64,000 bases of DNA from positions 124,001 through 188,000 of the forward strand of contig NZ_NOYD01000050.1 of assembly GCF_002258315.1 (NCBI RefSeq), given 5' to 3'. Position numbers and translations under genes: made by a program. The notes below the pieces were generated by a model. That model was given only the letters and a program-made list of their open reading frames with translations. It ran no database searches and was not told the DNA's origin. Below, one piece after another: positions 29,578 to 38,298 of the stretch. The stretch is from Rhodococcus sp. 06-462-5. Its GTDB lineage: Bacteria; Actinomycetota; Actinomycetes; Mycobacteriales; Mycobacteriaceae. Positions within the stretch are counted from its first letter, which is position 1. Each line of letters begins with the position of its first letter.

Positions 29578-30390
29578 TCAGAAGGCGGGCCAGGGTATGG
29601 GTCTGCTCGAGCGAGGTTCCGGCATGACGGGACGGGCGATCAGCTCCTGCGCCCGGTCGAGAACCGCGACCGTTTCGGCCAGGGTGATCTTGTCGACCAA
29701 TCGTGGAGCGGTGACCGCGTCGAACGTCTCGACGAACCGCACCACGTCGGTCATCAATGCGTCGTCCACGGCCTGGCCAGCCCACCCCCACAGCACCGTC
29801 CGCAACTTGTTCTCGGAATGCAGACAGATGCCGTGATCGACTCCGTACACGTAGCCGTCGAGACCTTCGAGCGCGTGCCCGCCCTTGCGGTCGGCATTGT
29901 TGAGGATCACGTCGAGAACTGCCATCCGTTGCAGCCGCGGATCGTCGGCGTGGATCAGCGCGATCTCCTCGCCCTCGCCGTCGTAGGCCTGCAGCACCGG
30001 AATCCATCCCGCCGGCACGAGATCGGGACGACAGATGTCGACGAGGTCGACGCGTCCCTCCGTGCGCTCTTCCGGCGTGTCGATCCATTTCTGCACCATG
30101 CCCGGACCGAACGGCCCGTCGCGCAGCACCGTCGGCGGAATGACTCCCCAACCGAGGGCCTCGGAGATTTCGTACGACGCCACCTCGCGGCCCGCGAGAG
30201 TGCCGTCCGGAAAATCCCAGAGCGGCACTTCCCCGCGAACGGGTTTGTACACGCACCGCACGGCCGTCTCGCCCTCGCCCGCCTCGCACACCAGCGTGGC
30301 GTTGCTGGCCGACACCACCCGACCGACGACGGTCAGGTCGCCGGTCTCCATGGTTTCGCGGCCCTCGAACGGCGGCAGTTCGACGGTCAA
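29578..30390 (-). CDS. SCO1664-family kinase-like protein
   Basis: A protein of about 270 residues with a PI3/4-kinase-like catalytic fold, corresponding to Rv2133c. The ATP-site segment is VRCVYKPVRGE. The catalytic-loop equivalent is LDVILNNADRKGGHAL and the metal-binding triplet is in VYGVDHGICLH. Its substrate is not known. The TTG at 30390 overlaps the DUF3090 stop (TTGA); ATG at 30351 (METGDLTVVGRVV) is a reasonable alternative. Together with the phosphomutase-like protein and DUF3090 it forms a three-gene set that is conserved near mshC in many actinobacteria. Confidence 0.82.
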   Translation of the reverse strand: MTVELPPFEGRETMETGDLTVVGRVVSASNATLVCEAGEGETAVRCVYKPVRGEVPLWDFPDGTLAGREVASYEISEALGWGVIPPTVLRDGPFGPGMVQKWIDTPEERTEGRVDLVDICRPDLVPAGWIPVLQAYDGEGEEIALIHADDPRLQRMAVLDVILNNADRKGGHALEGLDGYVYGVDHGICLHSENKLRTVLWGWAGQAVDDALMTDVVRFVETFDAVTAPRLVDKITLAETVAVLDRAQELIARPVMPEPRSSRPIPWPAF

Positions 30391-30977
30391 GACTCGTCGA
30401 CCTCGGTCACCGGTCCGAACGTCGCACCGCGGCGGTAGCCGTTGGTCCTGATGCAGACGTGTCCCTCGGGAGCCAGTGGCTGTCCGCACAGCGGGCACGG
30501 CGCGCGGCCCGCTGCGATGACGCGCTCGGACCGCACCGCGAACTCGCGGGCCTGCACCGGAGTGAGGAACACCCGAACGGCATCGGGACCCTCGTCGGTG
30601 TCGTCGAGAACGACCGATTCGTCCACCTCGACCTCGCTGACGGCGAGAAGTTCCACCACGACGGCGTTGGCGTCGGCATCCCAGCCGAGCCCCATCGTTC
30701 CCACGCGGAACTCGGTGTCGATCGGAGTCAGCAACGGACTGGTGTCGACCGGATCGGTCTCCTCCGCCGGAACATCGGCTCCGAAGCGACGGTGCACCTC
30801 TTCGAGCAGCAGACCCATTCTGTCGGCGAGTACCTGGACCTGCTGCTTCTCCAGCGCTACCGACACCACGCGGGCGTCGTGCACCGCCTGGAGGAAGAAC
30901 GTTCGGTCGCCCGGTTCCCCAACGGTCCCGGCAACGAAACGATCAGGGGTGCGAAAAACGTGTATGGCGCGCGGCAT
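30387..30977 (-). CDS. DUF3090 family protein
   Basis: A 196-residue conserved actinobacterial protein of unknown function, corresponding to Rv2134c. It begins MPRAIHVFRTPDRFVAGTVG and has a beta-rich N-terminal domain. The C-terminus has PCPLCGQPLAPEGHVC, with spacing consistent with a small zinc ribbon. The ATG at 30977 is well supported by AGGAGG 4 nt upstream; in-frame codons before it are not used. Its stop overlaps the start of the SCO1664-like gene. It lies 135 bp after the phosphomutase-like gene. Confidence 0.85.
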   Translation of the reverse strand: MPRAIHVFRTPDRFVAGTVGEPGDRTFFLQAVHDARVVSVALEKQQVQVLADRMGLLLEEVHRRFGADVPAEETDPVDTSPLLTPIDTEFRVGTMGLGWDADANAVVVELLAVSEVEVDESVVLDDTDEGPDAVRVFLTPVQAREFAVRSERVIAAGRAPCPLCGQPLAPEGHVCIRTNGYRRGATFGPVTEVDES

Positions 30978-31112
30978 TGCACCTCCTAACGACTCGAACA
31001 GCTCCGCGAAGCAATTCGCGGAACTTTCATTATCGGCCACAGATCGACCATGGACGGTATTGCTTGCCCTTCAGCCTGCCACCGATCGGGGCGGTAGCGC
31101 CGAATCGGCGCT

Positions 31113-31820
31113 CTAGCTGCCTGCCCCACCACCGACGACCGCGTCGGAAGAGTCCGCGTTGCCCGATTCCGAAGTGGTGGGCTCCTCGGCCTTCGGCACG
31201 AACGCGCTCAGATCGGACCCGGTGTCGTTGGTCCGCAGTACGAAAGGACGCGTCGAGGTGTAGCGAACGACACTGATCGATGCTGGATCGGCGACGATGC
31301 GCTGAAAGGAATCGAGGTGGGCACCCATCGCGTCCGAGAGCACCGACTTGATCACGTCACCGTGCGAGCACGCCACCCACAACACGTCGCGACCGTGCTG
31401 CGCGGCCAACCGCGCGTCGTGCTCGCGCACGGCCTGCACGGCGCGTTGCTGCACCGTCGCCAGGCCCTCGCCCTCCGGGAACACCGCGGCCGACGGATGC
31501 TGCTGCACCACCTTCCACAGTGGCTCGGCCAGCAATTCCTTGATCGTCCGGCCGGTCCACTGCCCGTAGTCGACCTCCACCAATCGATCCTCGACCACCG
31601 GCGCGAGCCCGAGCTTGGCAGCCAACGGCTCGACCGTCTGCTCGCACCGCAGCAGCGGCGAGCGTACGATCTCCGCGACCGGCAGATCACCGAGACGATC
31701 CGCGACCGCCTGTGCCTGCTCACGCCCGCGATCGTCGAGCTCGACGCCGGCGCTTCGACCCGCGAGCGTGCCTGCGGTATTCGACGTCGAGCGGCCGTGT
31801 CGAAGCAAGATGACTGTCAT
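31113..31820 (-). CDS. Histidine-phosphatase (phosphomutase-like) protein
   Basis: A 235-residue branch 1 histidine phosphatase of the MSMEG_4193 type, corresponding to Rv2135c. The catalytic histidine is in LLRHGRSTSN at the N-terminus, the second conserved site is RSPLLRCEQT, and the second histidine is in CSHGDVIKS. The last 30 residues are a low-complexity acidic tail. The substrate is not known. The ATG at 31820 follows TAGGCT by 7 nt. It lies 25 bp downstream of uppP on the same strand and precedes DUF3090. Confidence 0.87.
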   Translation of the reverse strand: MTVILLRHGRSTSNTAGTLAGRSAGVELDDRGREQAQAVADRLGDLPVAEIVRSPLLRCEQTVEPLAAKLGLAPVVEDRLVEVDYGQWTGRTIKELLAEPLWKVVQQHPSAAVFPEGEGLATVQQRAVQAVREHDARLAAQHGRDVLWVACSHGDVIKSVLSDAMGAHLDSFQRIVADPASISVVRYTSTRPFVLRTNDTGSDLSAFVPKAEEPTTSESGNADSSDAVVGGGAGS

Positions 31821-31827
31821 TGCATCG

Positions 31828-31833
31828 AGCCTA
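31828..31833 (-). promoter_or_regulatory. Putative -10 box for the phosphomutase-like gene
   Basis: Minus-strand TAGGCT ends 7 nt before the ATG at 31820, within the 25-bp gap after uppP. Confidence 0.5.
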
Positions 31834-31845
31834 GTGAGGGTGTCC

Positions 31846-32685
31846 CTACGTTGCAGATACGACCCCGCCTGCCAGGAGACCGAGCACCACGACACCCAGC
31901 ACGATGCGGTACCCCACGAACCAGTACAGCGAGTGGTTCGCGACGAACTTCAGCAGCCAGGCAATCGAGGCATACCCGAGCCCGAAGGCGACGATCGTGG
32001 CCACCAGCAGCTGCGGACCCGACGCCGCCAGTCCCGAGCCGACCGGCTCGAAGGCGTCGGGCAGCGAGAAGAGACCGGAGGCCGTGACCGCCGGGATGGC
32101 GAGCAGGAACGAGAATCGCACTGCTGCCTCGCGTTCGAGCCCGAGGAACAGGCCTGCGCTGGTCGTCGCACCGGAACGGGACACTCCGGGAATCAGGGCG
32201 AGACACTGCGCCAGACCCATCACGATGCCGTCGCGAGTGGTCAACTTCTCGATCGGACGCTCCTTCCTACCCACCTTCTCCGCGATCGCGATGACGACGG
32301 CGAACGCGATCAACATGAACGCGATGAGGTACAGGTTTCGGGCACCGGTTCGGATCTGGTCCTTGAACAGCAGGCCGAGAACGCCGATGGGAATGGTGGC
32401 GATGATCACGTACCACCCCATGCGGTAGTCGAGTCCGCGTTCGTCCTTCTGCTTGAGGCCGACGAACCAGGCCTTGACGATTCTGACGATGTCTCGCCAG
32501 AAGAACAGCAGCACAGCGGCTTCTGTGCCGAGCTGCGTCACCGCGGTGAAGGAGGCACCGGCATCCTCGTTCCAGAACACGCTGGACACGATGCGCAGGT
32601 GCCCGGACGAGGAGATCGGCAGGAATTCGGTCAGGCCCTGCACCGCGCCGAGGATGATCGCCTGCAGCCACGTCATGTCGATCAT
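31846..32685 (-). CDS. uppP: Undecaprenyl-diphosphatase UppP
   Basis: Integral membrane enzyme that recycles undecaprenyl pyrophosphate for cell-wall synthesis and confers bacitracin tolerance, 279 residues. Both family motifs are present: [13 protein letters not shown] near the N-terminus and [18 protein letters not shown] in the second half. Seven or eight hydrophobic helices can be traced. The ATG at 32685 (MIDMTWLQ) has GGAGGG 9 nt upstream. The gene is divergent from the aldo/keto reductase homologue and heads the row of genes leading to mshC; it corresponds to Rv2136c. Confidence 0.95.
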   Translation of the reverse strand: MIDMTWLQAIILGAVQGLTEFLPISSSGHLRIVSSVFWNEDAGASFTAVTQLGTEAAVLLFFWRDIVRIVKAWFVGLKQKDERGLDYRMGWYVIIATIPIGVLGLLFKDQIRTGARNLYLIAFMLIAFAVVIAIAEKVGRKERPIEKLTTRDGIVMGLAQCLALIPGVSRSGATTSAGLFLGLEREAAVRFSFLLAIPAVTASGLFSLPDAFEPVGSGLAASGPQLLVATIVAFGLGYASIAWLLKFVANHSLYWFVGYRIVLGVVVLGLLAGGVVSAT

Positions 32686-32887
32686 GCGGCGTCACCCTCC
32701 GAGATCGGTGTGGATGAACTGTTCACTGTCGATGCGCGGCCGCCGGCCTGCCCCCTGAATTCGCGATTCACGGGCACGACCGTACCCGGCGCGGCACGTG
32801 CGCACCGAGCGGCGCGGCGCACTACTGTGCACTGGCGGCAGTGCAGTTCGACACCGACGATCACACGTAAAAGGACATTCGGCACAT

Positions 32888-33820
32888 ATGAAGCAGAGAT
32901 CGGTCGGCACCAGCGGACTTCGAGTCTCCAGACTCGGCCTCGGCACCCTCGGATGGGGTAGCGGAACCGACGGTGACGACGCCGCGGCACAGTTGTCGGC
33001 GTTCGCCGAGGCCGGCGGCACGCTCGTCGACACGTCTCCGGCGTACGGGGACGGACGCGCGCAACGAGTGCTCGCCGAATTGCTCGACGACGTGGTCCCC
33101 CGGCACGAATTGGTGATCAGCAGCGCAGCGGGGCTGAGTTCGCGCTACGGTCGCTATCACGTGGACTGCTCGAGGCGCGGGCTGCTCGGCCAACTCGACG
33201 CCACGCTGCGCGAACTGGGAACCGACTACCTCGACCTGTGGCAGGTGGCGACCTGGGATCCGATGACTCCGGTCGACGAGGTCGCCGCCACGCTCGACTA
33301 TGCCGTGACCAGCGGACGGGTCCGCTACACCGGAGCCCGCGGATACCTCGGCTGGCAACTGGCGACGGCGGCAGGTGCAGCCGGTACCGGACACATCGTG
33401 GCCACTCAGGCGGAGTACTCACTGCTCGCGCGCGGAATCGAGGACGAGCTGATTCCCGCCGCAGACCACCACGGCATCGGTGTCCTCGCCGCGATTCCCC
33501 TCGCGGGCGGCGTGCTGACAGGCAAGTACCGCAACGGAATCCCGGCCGACTCCCGCGGTGCCGACGAGGTGCACGCGGAGTCCGTGCTCACGTACCTGAC
33601 CGATGCTGCGGTCAGCATCGTCGACGCCGCGGTCACCGCCGCCGACGGGCTGGCCACCTCTCCCCTGGTCGTCGCACTCGCATGGGCTCGGGACAGGCCG
33701 GGCGTGAGCAGCGCGATCGTGGGAGCTCGCGATCTGGCTCAGTTGATGGGCGCACTGATGGCCGAGGAACTCGAGCTGCCGTCCGCGATCGCGTCGGCCC
33801 TGGACGACGTCAGCGCCTGA
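32888..33820 (+). CDS. Aldo/keto reductase homologue lacking catalytic Lys and His
   Basis: A 310-residue TIM-barrel protein of the aldo/keto reductase family, with the typical start LGLGTLGWGSG, Asp48 and Tyr53 in LVDTSPAYGDG, and a C-terminal cofactor-binding segment SSAIVGARDLAQLMGAL. The usual catalytic lysine is replaced by alanine (VISSAAG, position 80) and the catalytic histidine is also alanine (LWQVATWDP, position 121). Only two of the four tetrad residues remain, so normal carbonyl reduction is doubtful. It may be an NADPH-binding or altered-chemistry protein. The ATG at 32888 is used because the upstream in-frame extension is not family-like. The hemin importer genes follow. Confidence 0.85.
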   Translation: MKQRSVGTSGLRVSRLGLGTLGWGSGTDGDDAAAQLSAFAEAGGTLVDTSPAYGDGRAQRVLAELLDDVVPRHELVISSAAGLSSRYGRYHVDCSRRGLLGQLDATLRELGTDYLDLWQVATWDPMTPVDEVAATLDYAVTSGRVRYTGARGYLGWQLATAAGAAGTGHIVATQAEYSLLARGIEDELIPAADHHGIGVLAAIPLAGGVLTGKYRNGIPADSRGADEVHAESVLTYLTDAAVSIVDAAVTAADGLATSPLVVALAWARDRPGVSSAIVGARDLAQLMGALMAEELELPSAIASALDDVSA

Positions 33821-33831
33821 CCCCCACGAAC

Positions 33832-33850
33832 ATCGGACAGGCTAACCTTC
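33832..33850. promoter_or_regulatory. Putative IdeR/DtxR iron box over the hmuT -10
   Basis: Thirteen of 19 bases match the IdeR consensus, with an intact right half (GGCTAACCT). The box contains TAACCT (33843-33848), which ends 6 nt before the hmuT GTG and is a good leaderless -10. Repressor binding would therefore directly block the hemin-importer promoter when iron is plentiful. Confidence 0.6.
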
Positions 33851-33854
33851 CGTT

Positions 33855-34862
33855 GTGACCGTCAACCGTCTCGCCGCCGTGCTCCTCGTCGCCGGACTTC
33901 TGGTGGCCTGCTCGGCGAACACCCCCGGCGCAGGACCCGCGGACTCGATCGGCCCCCGCACCGCTGTCGTCGACGATCCGAATCCGGAACCGATCGCCGA
34001 CGATCCGGCCGAGGTACTGCCCGTCACCGTGACCGGATTCGACGGCGTCGCCGTCACGGTCACCGACAACAGCCGCATCGTCGCTGCCGATCAGTACGGC
34101 ACGCTGGCCGAGACCGTCTTCGCGCTCGGACTCGGTGACAACCTCGTCGGGCGTGACACCTCTGCCGCATTTCCCGCGGCCGAGAACGTGCCCGATGTCA
34201 CCCCGACCGGCCATTCTCTGAGCGCCGAAGGAATTCTGGCGCTGTCGCCGACCGTCGTCCTGACCGATACCAGTATCGGTCCGCGCGCTGTGCAGGATCA
34301 GATCCGAGCCGCGGGCATTCCCGTCGTGTTCTTCGATCCCACCCGCACTCTCGCCGGCGTCGCGACCCAGATCGAGGCCGTGGCGGCCGCCCTCGGTGTC
34401 CCCGATGCCGGTGCCGCCCTCGCCGAACGAACGAACGCCGAGATTTCGGCAGCGGCGAACGAGACACCCGAGTCCACCGAACCGCTGAAGATCGCGTTTC
34501 TGTACATGCGCGGGCCTGCCATCAAGATGCTCGCCGGGCCCGGTTCGGGAGCGGATGCACTGATCGAGGCTCTCGGAGCCGAGGACGCCGGTGTCGAATC
34601 GGGTCTGACCGAGCAATTCGTGCCGGTCACCAGCGAAGCCCTGATCGCCGCAGAACCCGACGTCATTCTGATGATGACCAAGGGCCTGGAATCGATCGGC
34701 GGAATCGAGGGTCTCGAGCAGATCCCCGGTATCGCCCAGACACCCGCGGGCCGAGAACGCCGGGTGGTTGACATGGACGACGGGACCATCCTCAGTTTCG
34801 GCCCGAACACGGGAAAGGTGTTGGGCGCACTGTCGAAGGCCGTGTACGACCCGGCGTCATGA
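33855..34862 (+). CDS. hmuT: Hemin-binding lipoprotein HmuT-like
   Basis: Periplasmic-type solute-binding lipoprotein of a heme ABC importer, 335 residues. A signal peptide ends in the lipobox LVAC at about residues 16-19. The mature part has the two-lobed helical-backbone fold of cluster A-II binding proteins, recognisable in DNSRIVAADQYGTLAETVFALG, GRDTSAAFP and VVDMDDGTILSFGPNTGKVL. The assignment to heme rather than siderophore rests on these HmuT-like segments and the following permease and ATPase. GTG at 33855 is preceded by an iron box and -10. Its stop overlaps hmuU by 3 nt. Confidence 0.88.
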   Translation: MTVNRLAAVLLVAGLLVACSANTPGAGPADSIGPRTAVVDDPNPEPIADDPAEVLPVTVTGFDGVAVTVTDNSRIVAADQYGTLAETVFALGLGDNLVGRDTSAAFPAAENVPDVTPTGHSLSAEGILALSPTVVLTDTSIGPRAVQDQIRAAGIPVVFFDPTRTLAGVATQIEAVAAALGVPDAGAALAERTNAEISAAANETPESTEPLKIAFLYMRGPAIKMLAGPGSGADALIEALGAEDAGVESGLTEQFVPVTSEALIAAEPDVILMMTKGLESIGGIEGLEQIPGIAQTPAGRERRVVDMDDGTILSFGPNTGKVLGALSKAVYDPAS

Positions 34863-35926
34863 CGAACCGCACACGCGCCGAACCAGCCACGGGCAGAGGA
34901 CGGGTTCTTGCCACCTTCGGAGCCCTGGTCGTTGCACTGGTGGGCCTGGCATTGATCTCGGCCGTCGTGGGGCAGGTGCCGACGACTCCGCTGGAAGTGC
35001 TGGGCAGCCTCGCGAATCGGGTGGGACTCGACATCGGCCCGATGCCCTCACATCCCAGCGGCGAGGTGACGCTGTGGCAGGTCCGGTTCCCACGGCTGAC
35101 GCTGGCAATTTTTGTCGGCGCGTGTCTGGGCTGCGCGGGTGCGCTGCTCCAGGGGGTGTTCGCCAATCCACTGGCCGAGCCGGGTGTCGTCGGGGTCTCC
35201 TCGGGCGCTGCCGTCGGGGCCAGCTCGGTCATCGTGCTCGGCGGCAGCTTCGCGGGAGTGTGGAGCGTGGCTTTCGCCGCATTCGTCGGCGGGCTCGTCA
35301 CCACGGTCGCCGTGTATTTCCTCGCTCGCAACGCAGGCCGCACCGAAGTGGTGACGCTCATCCTCACCGGCGTTGCAGTCAACGCCTTCGCCGGCGGTGT
35401 CATCGCGTTCTTCACCTTCGTCGCCAGTCCCGCCGCCCGCGATCAGATCGTGTTCTGGCAACTGGGGTCGCTCGCGGGCGCAACCTGGCAGTCGGTGGCG
35501 GTGGTCGGCCCGCTCGCGCTGCTCGGAATCGGAGCCTCCCTGGCGATCGCCCGCCGACTCGACCTGCTTGCGCTCGGTGAGAACGTGGCACGCCATCTGG
35601 GAGTGAACGTCGAACGACTCAGACAGTTCGCGATCGTCGTCGTCGCCCTGCTGGTTGCGTCCGGGGTCGCGTTCACCGGAATCATCCTGTTCGTGGGTCT
35701 GGTGGTTCCGCACGCCATGCGGATGGTGCTCGGCCCCGCGCATCGACTCCTCATTCCGGCCAGCGCCCTCGCCGGGGCGGTCGTGCTGCTTGCTGCCGAC
35801 CTCGTGACGCGGACTCTCGTCGCGAACGTCGACCTGCCACTCGGCATGGTGACCTCGCTGGCGGGTGCCCCGTTCTTCTTCTGGCTGCTTCGCCGTACCC
35901 GTGCTCGCCAGGGCGGTTGGGCATGA
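34859..35926 (+). CDS. hmuU: Hemin ABC transporter permease HmuU (FecCD family)
   Basis: A 355-residue FecCD-type permease with about ten transmembrane helices. Family signatures include RFPRLTLAIFVGACLGCAGALLQG, NPLAEPGVVGVSSGAAVGAS and the coupling-helix region LGVNVERLRQFAIVVVALLVASGVAFTG, followed by GLVVPHAMRMVLG. It should form the membrane channel as a dimer with HmuV. The ATG at 34859 overlaps the hmuT stop and the gene's own stop overlaps the hmuV start, so hmuTUV is a coupled operon. Confidence 0.93.
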   Translation: MTNRTRAEPATGRGRVLATFGALVVALVGLALISAVVGQVPTTPLEVLGSLANRVGLDIGPMPSHPSGEVTLWQVRFPRLTLAIFVGACLGCAGALLQGVFANPLAEPGVVGVSSGAAVGASSVIVLGGSFAGVWSVAFAAFVGGLVTTVAVYFLARNAGRTEVVTLILTGVAVNAFAGGVIAFFTFVASPAARDQIVFWQLGSLAGATWQSVAVVGPLALLGIGASLAIARRLDLLALGENVARHLGVNVERLRQFAIVVVALLVASGVAFTGIILFVGLVVPHAMRMVLGPAHRLLIPASALAGAVVLLAADLVTRTLVANVDLPLGMVTSLAGAPFFFWLLRRTRARQGGWA

Positions 35927-36765
35927 TGGGGCGCACAGCCCGCCGCGACATCCCGGTCATCCCTGAACCGGGTTCGAACACCCTCGTCGCCTGCGGAGTC
36001 TCCGCACGGCGTGGAGACGCGACGGTGTTGTCCGACGTCCACCTCGACGTGGTGGCCGGCGAGATACTGGCGCTGGTGGGACCCAACGGCGCAGGCAAAT
36101 CGACGCTGCTGTCGGTCCTGGCGGGAGACACCGAGCCCAGCGCCGGATCGGTGCTGCTGGGCGACGAACCGCTGTCCCGCATCCGCACGGTGGACGTGGC
36201 CAGGCGACGCGCTGTGCTGCCCCAGCAACACAGCGTCGGATTCGCGTTCACGGCCGGCCAGATCGTCCGGATGGGCCGAGCCCCCTGGGTCGGTACGCCG
36301 GCGGCACGCACCGACGACGACCGCGTCGCCGCAGCCATGGCCGCGTGCGACGTAGCGGAGTTCTCGCATCGACCGTTCGCATCTCTCTCCGGCGGCGAGC
36401 AGGCCCGGGTCGCGCTGGCTCGCGTCATCGCCCAGGACACCGCGACGATCATGCTGGACGAGCCCACCGCAGCACTCGACCTGGGACATCAGGAGTCGGT
36501 GATGGCCGTGGTGCGTTCACTCGCCGCCGCGGGCCGCGCCGTGGTCGTCGTGCTGCACGATCTCGGCCTCGCGGCGGCGTACGCCGATCGCGTCGCGATC
36601 CTGGACTCGGGTGAACTGATCGCAACCGGTCCGCCGCGCGAAGTGCTCACCGCCGAAAGGCTGGCCCGGGTCTATCGACACCCCGTCGACGTGTTCGATC
36701 ATCCCGACACGGGCGAACAGCTGGTGGTTCCCCACCGTGTCAGAAACCCTCCAGCACGGAATTGA
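35923..36765 (+). CDS. hmuV: Hemin ABC transporter ATP-binding protein HmuV
   Basis: ATPase of the heme importer, 280 residues. Walker A is GPNGAGKST, Q-loop near VLPQQHSVGFAF, the signature is LSGGEQARVALAR, and Walker B is TIMLDEPTAALDL with the H-loop in VVVVLHDLGLAA. ATG at 35923 overlaps the permease stop (ATGA); a second ATG follows immediately at 35926. The 3' end overlaps the convergent gene at 36740 by 26 bp, so the two transcripts are complementary there. Confidence 0.93.
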   Translation: MMGRTARRDIPVIPEPGSNTLVACGVSARRGDATVLSDVHLDVVAGEILALVGPNGAGKSTLLSVLAGDTEPSAGSVLLGDEPLSRIRTVDVARRRAVLPQQHSVGFAFTAGQIVRMGRAPWVGTPAARTDDDRVAAAMAACDVAEFSHRPFASLSGGEQARVALARVIAQDTATIMLDEPTAALDLGHQESVMAVVRSLAAAGRAVVVVLHDLGLAAAYADRVAILDSGELIATGPPREVLTAERLARVYRHPVDVFDHPDTGEQLVVPHRVRNPPARN

Positions 36766-37105
36766 CCCGGTTGAAGAAGGACCGCACTGCCGTGGTGTCC
36801 CGCTGTGACGCATCGGACAGCTGCTGCGCGTGGGCGACCGCATCACGCACCACCCCGACGATGCTGCGCTCGTCCGTCAGATCTACCTCGGTGACCGAAT
36901 GCTCGGCAACCGCTTCGACCTCGGACCGGTCCGGTACAGGAGATTGCACATCGGCGCGGTATATCTCCACGTAGAGGGTGCTTCTGTGCACCCGAAACGC
37001 GAACGCCCGGCCGTCGTCGGTGCGCCCGAAGCCGTTCGGATGCGTTCCCGCGTTCACTTCCTCGATGACGAAGTGTGTTTCCTCGGTTCCCACGTCCACT
37101 CCCAT
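36740..37105 (-). CDS. Conserved hypothetical protein (Rv2137c position)
   Basis: A 121-residue cytoplasmic protein without a recognised domain. It begins MGVDVGTEETHFVIEEVNAG and has an alternating beta pattern in the first half (AFAFRVHRSTLYVEIYRAD) and a helix near the end (RDAVAHAQQLSDASQRDTTAVRSFFNRVN). There is no signal peptide, membrane segment or cysteine. The ATG at 37105 has AGGTGAG 8 nt upstream and is preferred over the GTG at 37114. Position between uppP and lppL matches Rv2137c. Its stop overlaps the end of hmuV. Confidence 0.72.
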   Translation of the reverse strand: MGVDVGTEETHFVIEEVNAGTHPNGFGRTDDGRAFAFRVHRSTLYVEIYRADVQSPVPDRSEVEAVAEHSVTEVDLTDERSIVGVVRDAVAHAQQLSDASQRDTTAVRSFFNRVNSVLEGF

Positions 37106-37252
37106 GTCGTGCACTCACCTCGGACGATCACGCTACCGCGTCCTCGGACTCGACCGGACGGCAGCAGATCCGGCGCGGTCGATTTCGCCGAGATCGCCGC
37201 ACGCTGGTACAGATGTGGCAGCGCCTACACCGGCAGCATCTTCTCGAGGAAG

Positions 37253-37258
37253 TAGGTT
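37253..37258 (+). promoter_or_regulatory. Putative -10 box for lppL (leaderless)
   Basis: TAGGTT ends 7 nt before the ATG at 37266. No ribosome-binding site is visible for that start. Confidence 0.5.
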
Positions 37259-37265
37259 CGGCCTC

Positions 37266-38291
37266 ATGCGAACACCGTCGGCTCGTTCGATTCGAGGGGC
37301 AGTCGCGTCCGCGCTCGCCGTCGTCACGGTCCTGTCGGTCGGCGGGTGTTCCAGCGACGACGAGAACGCCGACGACATCTCCGTCGAACCCCGACCGCCG
37401 GCGGAGTCCCCCGAGGCGACGGTCACCCCCGCCGGAACCGTCGGTCCGTTCGCGCCCGTGGACGCCCTCACCTTCGACCCCGTCACCCGCACCCTGGTGG
37501 CGCTCACCGACGCATCGACGACGGTGACTCTGGTCCGCGACGGAGCCACGGCCGAGACCCAGGTGGTCGACCTGGGCTCTACGGGAGCAGAACTCGTCGC
37601 CGGACGCGACTCGACCGTGCTCGTCCCGATGGACGGTGCCGTCGCGAGAATCGCCGTGGCGGATGGACAGCGCACCGACCTCACGGTCGACGCCGACGCC
37701 CTGTCCGCAGCCGACCTGCCCGACGGCACGACGGCCGTCGGGGACGGCACCGGAGCGGTCCGCGTGCTCGACGCGAGCGGTCAGATCACCGCCACGGTCT
37801 CCGGCGGCAGCGTGACCTCGGCAGATTCTCTGGCCAGCACACCGAACGGGGTCTCGGTTCTCGATCGTCGTCAGACGTCGGTGACCGACCTGGATCTGGA
37901 CGACGGCACCCTCGGAGTGGCCCTGCGCGCAGGCGAAGGTGCTGCGGAGATGACCAGCGACGAGTTCGGCCGTCTACTGGTCACCGATTCGACCGGGACC
38001 GAGTTGCTCGTCTTCACCTCGCACGATCTGCTGATGCGACAACGGTTTCCGGTCGGGTCGCAGCCGTGGGCGATCGCCTACGATGAGCAGTCCGGTGTCG
38101 CATGGGTGACGCTGCCCGCTCTCAACGAGGTGGTCGGGTACACACTCGACACCGGAATTCCGGTCGAGGCCAGGCGGTTGGCCACTGTGCGGCAGCCGAA
38201 TTCGGTTGCCGTCGACGCCGACACCGGCGACCTGTACGTGGGATCGGCAACCGGCGACGGTCTGCAGCGCATCCCCGCTGCGGGTCGCTGA
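37266..38291 (+). CDS. lppL: LppL-like beta-propeller lipoprotein
   Basis: Exported lipoprotein of 341 residues. A basic N-terminus MRTPSARSIR, a hydrophobic core and the lipobox SVGGC mark the signal peptide. The mature protein consists of repeated beta segments with conserved DG/GT turns (GPFAPVDALTFDPVTRTLVAL, QPWAIAYDEQSGVAWVTLPALN, NSVAVDADTGDLYVGSATGDG), typical of a YncE-like seven-bladed propeller. Position immediately before pyrD matches Rv2138 (LppL). The function is unknown; surface binding or scaffolding is possible. An upstream in-frame ATG region is ignored because it lacks a signal peptide. Confidence 0.85.
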   Translation: MRTPSARSIRGAVASALAVVTVLSVGGCSSDDENADDISVEPRPPAESPEATVTPAGTVGPFAPVDALTFDPVTRTLVALTDASTTVTLVRDGATAETQVVDLGSTGAELVAGRDSTVLVPMDGAVARIAVADGQRTDLTVDADALSAADLPDGTTAVGDGTGAVRVLDASGQITATVSGGSVTSADSLASTPNGVSVLDRRQTSVTDLDLDDGTLGVALRAGEGAAEMTSDEFGRLLVTDSTGTELLVFTSHDLLMRQRFPVGSQPWAIAYDEQSGVAWVTLPALNEVVGYTLDTGIPVEARRLATVRQPNSVAVDADTGDLYVGSATGDGLQRIPAAGR

Positions 38292-38298
38292 GCTCGAA

